64,000 nucleotides of DNA from Paenibacillus sp. 32352. GTDB taxonomy: Bacteria; Bacillota; Bacilli; Paenibacillales; NBRC-103111. The number at the start of each line of letters is the position of its first letter. Positions within the stretch are counted from its first letter, which is position 1. A program made the position numbers and the translations under genes. Positions 1-8,307 of this stretch are shown in pieces. The notes under the pieces are model-generated. The model made no database searches. It saw only the letters and a program-made list of their open reading frames with translations, and was not told the origin of the DNA. Location of the stretch: the NCBI RefSeq assembly GCF_002042965.1, contig NZ_MZNT01000007.1:310001-374000 (forward strand), given 5' to 3'.

Positions 1-221
1 AGTCCGCGATTATGTTTGTGAGTAAGCACTCTCATATTGGGTAAGACAGCTGCATGGTCCCTTAAAATAGCGGCTGTATCGTCCGTGCTCCCGTCATCTA
101 CCACAATGATATGAAGCTGTTCCTCTAAGCCGGCTCTCAGCGCCTCCAGCTTCATTAGCAGAATGGGCAGCACATTGCCTTCGTTGTACGCCGGCAGCCC
201 CACAATCACATTTGATTTCAT
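1..221 (-). CDS. Glycosyltransferase family 2, N-terminal part (runs off the window)
   Basis: The first 73 residues of a GT-A fold glycosyltransferase, which transfers a sugar from a nucleotide donor. The protein opens with a beta-strand and the LPAYNEG motif (residues 9-15). The nucleotide-binding VVDDGSTDDT motif follows near residues 40-49, then the conserved HKHNRG. These are standard GT2 signatures. The ATG at 221 has a GAGAGGTG-type ribosome site just upstream. The C-terminal part, which would carry the acceptor site and any membrane helices, lies outside the window, so the acceptor cannot be told; a polyprenol phosphate or cell-wall glycan are possibilities only. Confidence 0.85.
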   Translation of the reverse strand, partial: MKSNVIVGLPAYNEGNVLPILLMKLEALRAGLEEQLHIIVVDDGSTDDTAAILRDHAAVLPNMRVLTHKHNRG

Positions 222-308
222 CCGACACCTCTCTTCCCAGCACGTTCCTATTACTCAATTTATTCCAGTTGTCTCCATTCAAGTACTTCCCTTTATGACA
301 TGACAAAA

Positions 309-332
309 AGACCGGCCCTGGTGGACCGGTCT
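309..332 (-). terminator. Rho-independent terminator, minus strand
   Basis: AGACCGG (309-315) pairs with CCGGTCT (326-332). Read on the minus strand the stem is followed by TTTTTG. The nearest gene transcribed towards it is the GNAT gene ending at 553, whose transcript would therefore cross the plus-strand small ORF at 408-578 before stopping. Confidence 0.65.
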
Positions 333-407
333 GAAAAGCATAAATTTGCTCGAATGATATGATACTGTTATTGTTAGTACTATAAACGCTGTGAGGAGAA
401 CACTTTC

Positions 408-578
408 ATGAGACTTGTCACCAAAACGAGAATCGACTATCTCCAAACCCTGCTGCTCTGTATTGATGATCAACAAAAGCAGAAGGAAGCTCTGCATATT
501 CTGGAATCCCTGACAAGAGACATTAATGAAAACTACGCTGAGATTGAGAAGCCTATCCGTCTAAAGCCTTATGAATGA
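408..578 (+). CDS. Small hypothetical protein, 56 aa
   Basis: ATG at 408 sits 8 bases after a clear GTGAGGAGA ribosome site (391-399), and the frame is open to TGA at 576-578. The product begins MRLVTKTRIDYLQTLLLC and is charged and helical, rich in Leu, Gln and Glu, with no signal peptide or membrane segment. It resembles the small coiled-coil proteins common in Bacillales, but I recognise no family. Its last 26 bases overlap tail to tail with the GNAT gene. One of the few plus-strand genes here. The strong ribosome site is the main support. Confidence 0.55.
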   Translation: MRLVTKTRIDYLQTLLLCIDDQQKQKEALHILESLTRDINENYAEIEKPIRLKPYE

Positions 579-1122
579 TCGAGTACATTTTCACATCCTG
601 GTACTCGCCTTTCACATACATATGTTTACGAAGTATGCCTTCAAATTGCATCCCCGATTTCTCCATGACTCTGGCAGAGCCAATATTATCGGGGTGGCAC
701 CTCGCTTCGATCCGTACCAGCTTCATTTCGTTAAAGCCAAAATCTACAATGCGCTTTACAATTTCCGTCATGTAACCCCTATTCCAAAATTCCCGGGATA
801 ACGCATACCCCAACTCCGCACGAGAATGAGCTGTATTCCAATTGACAAAGCCAGCCGTACCGATCATTTTCCGCGAATGCTTATCCTCAATAGCCCAAGA
901 GGCTATTTTTTGCTCCTCATATGCATTCAGGACCGTCTCGATAAATCTCCTTGTCCCTTCCAGCGACTGATGCGGAGGCCATGTCGTATATCTCGATACT
1001 TCAGGATCTGAACCGTACAGAAACATGTCCTCCGCATCCTGGAACTGAAGCTTCCTAAGTATTGTCCGCTCCGTCTCCAGAACGGGAAGATTGCCAAATA
1101 TAGCTTCAATGGTGATTGCCAT
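553..1122 (-). CDS. GNAT family N-acetyltransferase (RimJ/RimL type)
   Basis: A 189-aa acetyltransferase that would move an acetyl group from acetyl-CoA to a protein N-terminus or a small amine. The N-terminal LETERTILRKLQFQDAEDMF is the RimJ-type opening strand, and the central RAELGYALSREFWNRGYMTE contains the motif A acetyl-CoA loop. The C-terminal half reads NIGSARVMEKSGMQFEGILR, typical of this branch. The frame stays open to 1290, but a well-formed promoter at 1151-1179 and an AAAGGCGGTGG ribosome site place the start at ATG 1122. The target cannot be told from sequence. Confidence 0.85.
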   Translation of the reverse strand: MAITIEAIFGNLPVLETERTILRKLQFQDAEDMFLYGSDPEVSRYTTWPPHQSLEGTRRFIETVLNAYEEQKIASWAIEDKHSRKMIGTAGFVNWNTAHSRAELGYALSREFWNRGYMTEIVKRIVDFGFNEMKLVRIEARCHPDNIGSARVMEKSGMQFEGILRKHMYVKGEYQDVKMYSIIHKALDG

Positions 1123-1150
1123 CGAATCCACCGCCTTTATCATTTGCAAC

Positions 1151-1179
1151 ATTATACATGGAATCCTCTCGGTAATCAA
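1151..1179 (-). promoter_or_regulatory. Sigma-A promoter for the GNAT gene
   Basis: On the minus strand TTGATT (1174-1179) is separated by 17 bases from a perfect TATAAT (1151-1156). It lies about 30 bp before the chosen start at 1122, which argues against the longer reading of that gene. Confidence 0.7.
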
Positions 1180-1260
1180 CCATAATATGGAAGCGTCTAC
1201 TCTTTCCTTCGTCTCCCTGTTAAGCGAATGTAGATCAGCTTTGGCATCTGACTCTCTGAT

Positions 1261-1310
1261 AAAAAAAGCAGCAAAGCCAAGGAAAGGCATCTTCCCTTGA
1301 CTTCGCTGCT
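1261..1310 (-). terminator. Terminator of the RND efflux operon
   Basis: AGCAGC at 1267-1272 and the following bases pair imperfectly with GCTGCT ending at 1310, and the minus strand then runs into seven T (1261-1267). It lies directly after the stop codon of the exported 577-aa protein and closes the four-gene operon. Confidence 0.8.
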
Positions 1311-1320
1311 TATTCCAAAA

Positions 1321-3054
1321 TTATTGAGTAAATTGAGCAACTAGACGCTTAGCATCTCCGTTGGCAGTTGTGTACATTTCAAATACCTTCAAGGTCAGCG
1401 GATAATCAAACTGCTGGGAAGTGCCTTTGAACACGATGTTGTTCTCGCCCGTAACCAACCGGTTAGGACCGATAAACGAGTTGACGCTGGTTCCAACCAA
1501 CCGGCCCGCAGCATCATACAGCTCGAACTGCAGCTTCGAGAAGTTGGCATCAACTTGTACATTCGGCTCCCGTTCGATATCCATCAGGAACTTGCCCTTG
1601 TATGAATATTCGAACGTTTGCGAATTGAACTGGAAGGATATATCCCAATGCGATATATCGAACTTAAACGGATAGACGTTAAATTTCGTTTCATTCTCCT
1701 TATCCGTCTGAAGAGCTACACTGTACGTTCCGATGGTTGTTTTATAAGGAGCCGCAGTTTTGGCATCTTCCACCTTCAGCGCCAGCCCCTGTCCCGATTC
1801 CGATACAGGCAGCGAGTAGGAATAATTCACCGTAATCCCTGCGTTCGGCAGGATCGGAGATTCCGTAATGGTTTGACGCTTGCCGCTGTACTCGTAGCCT
1901 TCCGAGCTAATGAGCGATGTATCAAAGGAAGGAATCGCGATTGGACTGTCGCTCTTATTGTATAAGCTGAATTTAGCCGTTACTTTTTTATTGCCTTCCT
2001 CTTCATCGTCATACATGTGGAATTCGACCACCGAAACCTGGATATCCGGATGAATCAATTCGCTGCGCGAATCGAATTTCATCGGATTCCCCAAAGCATA
2101 GGCTTCATACTGATTGCCCAAGGTTTGGGTAGGCAGCAAAATACTCAATCGGCCCACGGTATAGCTCACTTGCGCAGGAGCAGCCCCGGCAGCTGCCTGA
2201 CCTTGTGTAAAGCTCTCGCTTGTCAGCAGGTTCAGGCTCGATAATACCGTATCTTGGTCCGTAGGAATGGCAAAATGGATATATTTCTCTTCCTTGCTCT
2301 CCAATACTACGGTTCCCTCTTCTACCCGTTTACCGGAATACACTTTCGCTCCGGTTTTACCGTCGATAGTAAACTCCGGTACCGTCTCCCGCTTGTCCGT
2401 TGGATTATAAGCCAGCAGTTGCACGAGATAGACCGTGCCCTTCTCGGTCGTTTGCTTGGTGATGTTAACCGGCGTATATTGAATCGGCGAGACCAGTGAT
2501 GGAATTTTGAAGGAATCAGACCATTTCTTCACCGCTGCAGCATCCGTAATCTGCATATCGCTTCCCTGCCATGGCTGTACCGTAATTGGAACAGCCAGGA
2601 TCAGCGTCTGCTTCTTGGGATAGACATAATAGTCCACATCCGTCCAGTTGACTTCAGCCAGCGTGACATCGTCCGTACGATCGATTACGGCCATGTAGCT
2701 CAGCTCGGTATTAGCCTTGGACTGAATTGCCTTGGCGTTGGATGCGCTCGGCTGCAAAGTATATTCGATGCCCTCACTCGTTTTTACACGAAGCTCATAG
2801 TCTGGTACTCGGACAAAATCGGTATAGTTATTTTTCATCCGGACCACCACGCCGATGCGTGTACCTCCGGTTACATGTTCATTCAATATACTCTTCACTT
2901 CAACTTCCAGCTTGTCGGTCAAAGGATATACGGTTGCCGCTTGATTCTGGAAGGCAGTCGGAGTCGACTCTTCAGCAAAAGCCGAATATCCCGTACTCAT
3001 AAGCGATGCTGAAATGATCATGACGGCTGCGGTTTTCTTCAACTTCTTGTTCAA
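1321..3054 (-). CDS. Exported 577-aa protein of the RND efflux operon
   Basis: A secreted protein of unknown function, last gene of the RND operon, starting 26 bp after the adaptor gene. It uses a TTG start behind AGAGGAGGAGAAGCAA. The N-terminus is a classic signal peptide (MNKKLKKTAAVMIISASLM..., AFA|EE cleavage near residue 28). The rest is rich in beta-strand-like stretches with repeated phrases such as ELRVKTSEGIEY and EFTIDGKTGAKVY, suggesting several Ig-like or DUF4352-like domains; there is no membrane anchor or catalytic motif. By position it may assist the pump at the outer face of the membrane, but that is inference. Confidence 0.75.
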   Translation of the reverse strand: MNKKLKKTAAVMIISASLMSTGYSAFAEESTPTAFQNQAATVYPLTDKLEVEVKSILNEHVTGGTRIGVVVRMKNNYTDFVRVPDYELRVKTSEGIEYTLQPSASNAKAIQSKANTELSYMAVIDRTDDVTLAEVNWTDVDYYVYPKKQTLILAVPITVQPWQGSDMQITDAAAVKKWSDSFKIPSLVSPIQYTPVNITKQTTEKGTVYLVQLLAYNPTDKRETVPEFTIDGKTGAKVYSGKRVEEGTVVLESKEEKYIHFAIPTDQDTVLSSLNLLTSESFTQGQAAAGAAPAQVSYTVGRLSILLPTQTLGNQYEAYALGNPMKFDSRSELIHPDIQVSVVEFHMYDDEEEGNKKVTAKFSLYNKSDSPIAIPSFDTSLISSEGYEYSGKRQTITESPILPNAGITVNYSYSLPVSESGQGLALKVEDAKTAAPYKTTIGTYSVALQTDKENETKFNVYPFKFDISHWDISFQFNSQTFEYSYKGKFLMDIEREPNVQVDANFSKLQFELYDAAGRLVGTSVNSFIGPNRLVTGENNIVFKGTSQQFDYPLTLKVFEMYTTANGDAKRLVAQFTQ

Positions 3055-3080
3055 TTGCTTCTCCTCCTCTGGGTTATTCT

Positions 3081-4331
3081 TTATTTGGCCAACTGAACCT
3101 TTTCTTTATCCTTCAGCTGATGCTGTCCGGAAGTAACCAGCTGCTCTCCTTCTTTCAAACCGGAAAGCACTTCTTGATTCGTTTCGTTCAGCCGGCCCAT
3201 CTCTACCTTGCGCTTCTCGACTTGATCTCCCGAGAGTACAAAGACGAAGGTGTCTCCGCCTTCACGAACTACGCTTAGCGTAGGAATTGCTACAACAACC
3301 TGGTCCTCATTCTCCGTCAGAAGCACTTGAGCCTTCATGCCCGGCTTCAGCTTACGGTCCGCATTAGGAACCTCCAGCTCAAGCGAGTAAGACTTGGACT
3401 GAGCACTCATGACATCAGCGAGGTAGACGACCTTGCCTTTGATCTTGTCGGTTGTCCCCGGCACGTAGAGCGTCAGCTCTTGCTTGCCGCGAATGAGATT
3501 GGCAGAGCTTTCTGTCAGCTCCGCTTTGACCTTGATAGGGTCCAGCTGCTGCAGCTGAGCCGCCTTGAAGCCTGCCGGCAGCGTCATGCCGATCTCAATA
3601 GGAAAATCGGTGAGAACGCCGCTTGCCGGCGCGGTAACCTCCATGTGCTGTAAGGTACGGTCTGCTTCCCGGATTGAGACATCCGCTGTTTGCAAGGCTT
3701 GATCCAGCTGTGCCAGGGAGTTCGTTGTCTCCAAGGTTTTCAGCTTGCTGCGGCTGTTCTCCAGATCAAGACGCTGGTTGTTCAGCTGGCTTTCCACCTG
3801 TTCAAGCTGAAACTTAGTTACAAGGCCCTGATCGTAGTCATTGCGCATCTTGCTGTAATTTTTCTCCGCATCCTGTAACGCAATTTCCTGCTTGGTGATT
3901 CCGTTCTTCAGCTCCTGCTTGGAATCCTCCAGCTCCTGCTTGGCTTTAGCCAGCTGCTGCTGGGTCCCGTTTAAAGCGATCTGCGCTTTTTCCTTGCTAA
4001 TCTGAATGTCTGTCGGATCCAACCGGAAGAGCACTTCGCCCTTTTCTACTATGTCTCCGCGTTTTTTCAGCATTTCCAATACGTCTCCGCCGGCTTTGGT
4101 GACAACGTCCATCTGAAGCGACGAGACAACGTCCGCTACCTGCTCCAGCGGATCGGCGATTTTTTGCTTTTGTACTTTTTCAACCTTAACGGTTTTGACC
4201 TGCGGTTCTGTAGTTGCCGGAGCCGACGCTTCAGGTTTGGCTGTGCAGCCGGCAAAAAGCGCCGTACTGATGACGAGAGCTCCCACGATACTCAAGTTTC
4301 TTTTAACTGAGTTTGCCTTTGTCCGTTTCAT
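3081..4331 (-). CDS. RND efflux adaptor subunit, lipoprotein (HlyD/MFP family)
   Basis: A 416-aa membrane fusion protein. The N-terminus has a lipoprotein signal with lipobox LFAGC (Cys near 28), so it should be tethered to the outer face of the membrane. Then come a lipoyl half-motif (GDVLEMLKKRGDIVEKGEVLF, about residues 81-101), a long coiled-coil hairpin (about 110-220, rich in Gln, Lys, Glu), the second lipoyl half (VTAPASGVLTDFPIEIG), and beta-barrel and membrane-proximal domains ending SGLKEGEQLVTSGQHQL. Start ATG 4331 follows AAAGGAG. It is encoded between the RND pump and the exported protein, so it should bridge them. Confidence 0.92.
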   Translation of the reverse strand: MKRTKANSVKRNLSIVGALVISTALFAGCTAKPEASAPATTEPQVKTVKVEKVQKQKIADPLEQVADVVSSLQMDVVTKAGGDVLEMLKKRGDIVEKGEVLFRLDPTDIQISKEKAQIALNGTQQQLAKAKQELEDSKQELKNGITKQEIALQDAEKNYSKMRNDYDQGLVTKFQLEQVESQLNNQRLDLENSRSKLKTLETTNSLAQLDQALQTADVSIREADRTLQHMEVTAPASGVLTDFPIEIGMTLPAGFKAAQLQQLDPIKVKAELTESSANLIRGKQELTLYVPGTTDKIKGKVVYLADVMSAQSKSYSLELEVPNADRKLKPGMKAQVLLTENEDQVVVAIPTLSVVREGGDTFVFVLSGDQVEKRKVEMGRLNETNQEVLSGLKEGEQLVTSGQHQLKDKEKVQLAK

Positions 4332-4383
4332 AAGACTTTTCTCCTTTTCCCCTGTCGATCTATATAGTCTAGCTTTTATCGGA

Positions 4384-7300
4384 TTAATGGGTAATGTTCG
4401 CAGCCTTGGAATTGGCCTTCACGCTACTTTTCCTATTAAATAAACGACTTACGCGAACCTTCATCGCATCAATAACCTCATAGACTACCGGAACGACGAT
4501 CAGCGTCAGCACAGTGGACGTCGTCAAACCGCCAATTACTACCACGGCCAAGCCCTTGGAGATAAGCGATCCTTCCGATAAGCCGATTCCGAGAGGCAGC
4601 AAGGATATAACCGTCGCGCCCGCTGTCATAATGATAGGACGTAACCGTGTAAGACCCGCTTTCACTAAGGCGTCCCGTACCGGAATTCCTTCCTCCCGAA
4701 GCTGCTGCACCCGGTCGATAAGTACGATCGCATTCGTAACTACGACACCGATAAGCATGAGGAATCCGATCAAGGATGTAATGTTAATGGATTCCCCGGC
4801 AACAAACAGACCCAGGAATCCTCCGATTGCCGCCAGAGGCAAGGAGAATAAAATAACGAACGGCGCGCTCGCATTGCCGAAGGCAATAACCATAACAAGA
4901 TAAACGATAAGAATAGCTGCAACCATCGCAACACCCATCTGGCCGAAGCTTTCCTGGATATCGTCACTGACACCCTGTACTTGAGCTCTGACGCCGTTAG
5001 GCAATTCAAGATTCTTGAGCTCTGCGGCCACTTTACTGCTTATGCCGCCCTTGTCTTTACTGTCGATTTTGGCGGTTATCTTCACGAATTGCTCCTGCAT
5101 TTCACGGGAAATGGCTGCCGGAGCATCCACCTGCTTGACTTTGGCGACCTCGTTCAAATTCACGACCGTACCTGTAGGTGTCGTAATCTGGAATTGACCG
5201 ATTTTATCCACCGAGTTTTTAAAGTCGTCCTGGATCATCATCTGGGTTTTGAAGGTTACGTTATCGAACTTCAATTCACCGATATCGACCTTGCCTAACC
5301 AGACACGGACCGTATCCAGAATTTGAGCGGAGGACAAGCCGTATGTTCTCGCCTTGTTCTGATCGACAGTGACTTCGACCTGCATCTTCTTCTCACTCAA
5401 ATTATCCTTGATTTCCTGAAGCTCCGGGAACTCCTTCATCTTTGCCTTAACCAGCTCCGCGCCGGTCATCAATTGAGTTAGGTCATCCCCTTTCAACAGG
5501 TAAGCAAAGTCCTCACCCGAGCCGGACATCCCCGCTGACATCAGATTTCCTTCTACCTCAGAGCCTTTCGGAACCAAGTACAGCATCTTGTCCGCATAGA
5601 CTTTGGCCATTTTCTTGGCATCCGAGGCTTTGGACAACGATCCGATAATCATCGCCTTGTAAGGAACCCGCTCACCGCTTGTATTGTTCTGGTCATAACC
5701 GACCATCGATTCAAAGTATTCGAAAGCAGGCTCTCCAATTGGGTCCTTCTCTTCCTTTAACATCGCCTCGATTTCCTTCACCTTGAGATCCATGGATTCA
5801 ATCGAGGTCTCACGAGGCAGCTTGAGCGTAAACTGTACTTGCTTATCCGTTGCGCTGTCCGGCATGAACGCTGCAGGCAGGAAAGGAACGGTTCCTCCGA
5901 GGGAGATGATAAATACGAGGAAGGCAACAAGCAATGTTTTCTTAGGATTGCTGAGTGACCATTCCAAAAACTTCTTATACCGGTTCGAAAATGCGCCCAG
6001 CTTCTCTTCGTCGTGATGCTTGATTTTATCGCTTTTCAGCACCATCAGCTTTGCCAGCATCGGAATCACCGTAAGCGCAACGATCAGAGACGTCATCAAA
6101 GCAACGACCAGGGTGATTGCGAACGGACGGAAGATGTCTCCCAGAATCCCTCCGACGAAGGCAATCGGCAAAAATACGCCGGCTGTCGTAATCGTCGAGG
6201 AAGTAATCGCGGATGCGACCCTTGCGGTAGCCATCTTGATCACCGATTCATTGCGTTCGTGAGCTTTTTGCAGTTCGCTGAAAATATTCTCGATAACAAC
6301 GATACTATCATCCACGACACGTCCGACGGCTATGGTCAAGCCGCCCAAGGTCATAATGTTCAGCGTTATGCCTAGTGGCGCCATAATGGAAAGCGTGGTA
6401 AGAATTGATAACGGTATAGAGACTAATACGATCAATGTCATACGAACGTTTCTTAAGAAGAGCAAAATCATGACCGAAGCGAGAATCGCACCCGAGATGC
6501 CCTCTTTTAACATCCCGTGGATGGATTTCTCTACATCATTCGCAGAGTTGTAGACGGTGGTGAAGTGGATATTAGGAAACTCCTTCTCCCATCCTGCGAT
6601 CAGCTTCTTCACATTGTTCGAAAATTCAACCGTGTTGGCATCCTTGCTTTTGTACAGCGTAATCCCGATAGCTGTGTTCCCGTTCAACCGGTCGATAAAT
6701 TCAGCCTCGGAGATAGCTTCAATTTTGGATACCTGCTTGAGCAGCACTATTTGTCCCGATGCGGTAGTCAGCTTCATGTTCTCCAGATTATAGATCGTGT
6801 TCAAGTCGCTTTGAATACGAACCATCTGCTCATTGCCGTTAAAATCCGCCGTTCCTGCAGGACTTGTCAGCAATGCGGCTTGTATGCTCTGCTGCACCTG
6901 CGTCGGGGTCATTCCGTAGTTGTTCAAGGCATTGATATCCAGCTTCAACTTGAGCGTAGCTTCCTGCTGCCCGACGGAATCGACGTGATCGATCCCTTTC
7001 ATCGCGCTGAGCGTAGGCTCGATCGTATCCTTGTAAATCCGGTTAAGCTCCTCCTGGTTCATTCCGTTGTCCCCGTTAAGGGCCGCAAAGAAGACCGGAA
7101 AATCGTTGGTGCCGAACTTGGACACCTTCGGCTTTGACGCCGTGGCGGGAAGCTTCACATCGGCAATGGCGCTCTCTATATCTCTTTTTGCGTCATCCGG
7201 CTTCCGGCCGTTGACCAGCTCAACGGTAATCGCCGAGAAACCGTCGTTCGAGGTCGACGTTACTTTCTTCAAGCCTTCGATACCGACTATCCGCTTCTCC

Positions 7301-7500
7301 AGCTTCTTGGTGACGTCTTCCATCACATCTTTTGGCGGGGCCGGATAAACGGTGCTGACAAACACCATCGGCAGTGAAATATCCGGCATGCTTTCCTGCT
7401 TCAGCTGTGATGCCGAATATGCTCCCGCAATGAACAAGAGAATGCTGATAATGATAATGGCCGCAGCGTTTTTCAAGGAAAAATTCGTTAACTTGTTCAT
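4384..7500 (-). CDS. RND multidrug efflux transporter (AcrB/SwrC family)
   Basis: A 1038-aa proton-driven exporter of the hydrophobe/amphiphile efflux (HAE) type. TM1 is at about residues 8-30, followed by the porter motif LKQESMPDISLPMVFV. A first block of membrane helices (about 330-480) includes the signature GGLTIAVGRVVDDSIVVIENI with the paired acidic residues of the proton relay. A second porter loop and a second helix block (about 860-1020, containing GVVVTNAIVLID and LRPIIMTA) follow. Length and duplicated layout match full-length RND pumps. GGAGGAG lies before ATG 7500. The Bacillus relative SwrC (YerP) exports lipopeptides and is paired with the TetR regulator YerO; a similar TetR gene is divergent here. 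The actual substrate is unknown. Confidence 0.95.
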   Translation of the reverse strand: MNKLTNFSLKNAAAIIIISILLFIAGAYSASQLKQESMPDISLPMVFVSTVYPAPPKDVMEDVTKKLEKRIVGIEGLKKVTSTSNDGFSAITVELVNGRKPDDAKRDIESAIADVKLPATASKPKVSKFGTNDFPVFFAALNGDNGMNQEELNRIYKDTIEPTLSAMKGIDHVDSVGQQEATLKLKLDINALNNYGMTPTQVQQSIQAALLTSPAGTADFNGNEQMVRIQSDLNTIYNLENMKLTTASGQIVLLKQVSKIEAISEAEFIDRLNGNTAIGITLYKSKDANTVEFSNNVKKLIAGWEKEFPNIHFTTVYNSANDVEKSIHGMLKEGISGAILASVMILLFLRNVRMTLIVLVSIPLSILTTLSIMAPLGITLNIMTLGGLTIAVGRVVDDSIVVIENIFSELQKAHERNESVIKMATARVASAITSSTITTAGVFLPIAFVGGILGDIFRPFAITLVVALMTSLIVALTVIPMLAKLMVLKSDKIKHHDEEKLGAFSNRYKKFLEWSLSNPKKTLLVAFLVFIISLGGTVPFLPAAFMPDSATDKQVQFTLKLPRETSIESMDLKVKEIEAMLKEEKDPIGEPAFEYFESMVGYDQNNTSGERVPYKAMIIGSLSKASDAKKMAKVYADKMLYLVPKGSEVEGNLMSAGMSGSGEDFAYLLKGDDLTQLMTGAELVKAKMKEFPELQEIKDNLSEKKMQVEVTVDQNKARTYGLSSAQILDTVRVWLGKVDIGELKFDNVTFKTQMMIQDDFKNSVDKIGQFQITTPTGTVVNLNEVAKVKQVDAPAAISREMQEQFVKITAKIDSKDKGGISSKVAAELKNLELPNGVRAQVQGVSDDIQESFGQMGVAMVAAILIVYLVMVIAFGNASAPFVILFSLPLAAIGGFLGLFVAGESINITSLIGFLMLIGVVVTNAIVLIDRVQQLREEGIPVRDALVKAGLTRLRPIIMTAGATVISLLPLGIGLSEGSLISKGLAVVVIGGLTTSTVLTLIVVPVVYEVIDAMKVRVSRLFNRKSSVKANSKAANITH

Positions 7501-7533
7501 CTCTCTACTCCTCCATTCCTACTGCTCTTTTCT

Positions 7534-8052
7534 CTATGTATTTCCTAGCTGCTGCTTAATAACCTTCCATTTTTCCTCCAACTCTATTAATTGTGCCATG
7601 ATAAGTTCGCTCAGCACCGAGAACGCTGTAAACCTTTCCTTCAGCATGGCATAAGTCTCTTGTTCGTGGGGTTCGACGTCCGTTATGACATCATAAGCTC
7701 TGAGAGCGGTGTTCACCGTCTGCTGGGTGTTTGCCAATCTCTCTTTAAAGGAACGAATAGACGACAGATCGATATCGTCGGATACGTAATAATAATTTTT
7801 CCGGTCATTGCTCGTCGCTATTTTGTAGCACAGCCCGATACGTTCCATTGAACGGATATGTACACTGACGGCGGCTCTGGTTACTTTGAGCTGCTCGGCT
7901 ATCTCCTGCAGACTTATCGGCTCGGATGCGAACAGCAGCAAGGCCAGAATTCTTCCCACTAACGGACTATGCCCGTCATACTCTAGCTGCAGGGACATCT
8001 GATTGCTGACAAATTGTTTTAATTCTGAAAAGGTTCGCGGGGCATGCTGCAT
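7534..8052 (-). CDS. MarR/GbsR-like winged-helix regulator
   Basis: A 172-aa DNA-binding regulator, first gene of the RND operon and 33 bp before the pump. The winged helix is visible at about residues 30-100: ISLQEIAEQLKVTRAAVSVH is the helix-turn-helix, and KNYYYVSD is in the wing. The C-terminal half is helical, likely a dimer interface. The frame is open to 8148, but the AGAGGAG ribosome site sits correctly for ATG 8052, and the upstream part covers the promoter and TetR operator, so the shorter form is chosen. It probably senses a pump substrate or envelope stress and controls its own operon. Confidence 0.85.
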   Translation of the reverse strand: MQHAPRTFSELKQFVSNQMSLQLEYDGHSPLVGRILALLLFASEPISLQEIAEQLKVTRAAVSVHIRSMERIGLCYKIATSNDRKNYYYVSDDIDLSSIRSFKERLANTQQTVNTALRAYDVITDVEPHEQETYAMLKERFTAFSVLSELIMAQLIELEEKWKVIKQQLGNT

Positions 8053-8105
8053 AGTCATCTCCTCTTCGTTTTCTGTTGATAAGACCCTTGTAGTAAGCAT
8101 AACAT

Positions 8106-8182
8106 CGTTAACAAAGACGTTAACACAAATTACTGACTGGTCATCCATAATGTACTATATACAAAAAAACCAATATTTACAA
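8106..8182 (-). promoter_or_regulatory. RND operon promoter with TetR-type operator and twin CGTTAACA sites
   Basis: The minus strand reads TTGTAA (8177-8182), 17 bases, TATAGT (8154-8159). Just downstream, at about +4, lies TGACTGGTCA (8134-8143), which shares GACTGGTCA with the palindrome on the other side of the divergent region. Further down are two identical CGTTAACA copies (8106-8113, 8118-8125), possibly the operator of the MarR/GbsR-like protein. The two regulators could thus act at different sites in the same leader. Confidence 0.65.
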
Positions 8183-8220
8183 TACTTTTTTGCTTGATTT
8201 ATTTTTATCTAAACTAAAAC

Positions 8221-8268
8221 TGACCGACTGGTCACAATCTTGACTAAAGATTCACCTGCGTATACAAT
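8221..8268 (+). promoter_or_regulatory. Promoter and operator of the divergent TetR gene
   Basis: TTGACT (8240-8245), 17 bases, TACAAT (8263-8268) form a good sigma-A promoter about 40 bp before the TetR start. Directly upstream is TGACCGACTGGTCA (8221-8234), a perfect inverted repeat TGACC-N4-GGTCA of the size TetR-family dimers bind. Confidence 0.7.
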
Positions 8269-8307
8269 TTTTACAACAACAATAATCGAATCAGGAAGTG
8301 ATCCTCA

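Noticed and set aside
6517..7137. 206-aa plus-strand open frame opposite the RND pump gene
   Set aside because: It lies wholly inside the pump gene, has no ribosome site and no recognisable motif; a shadow frame.
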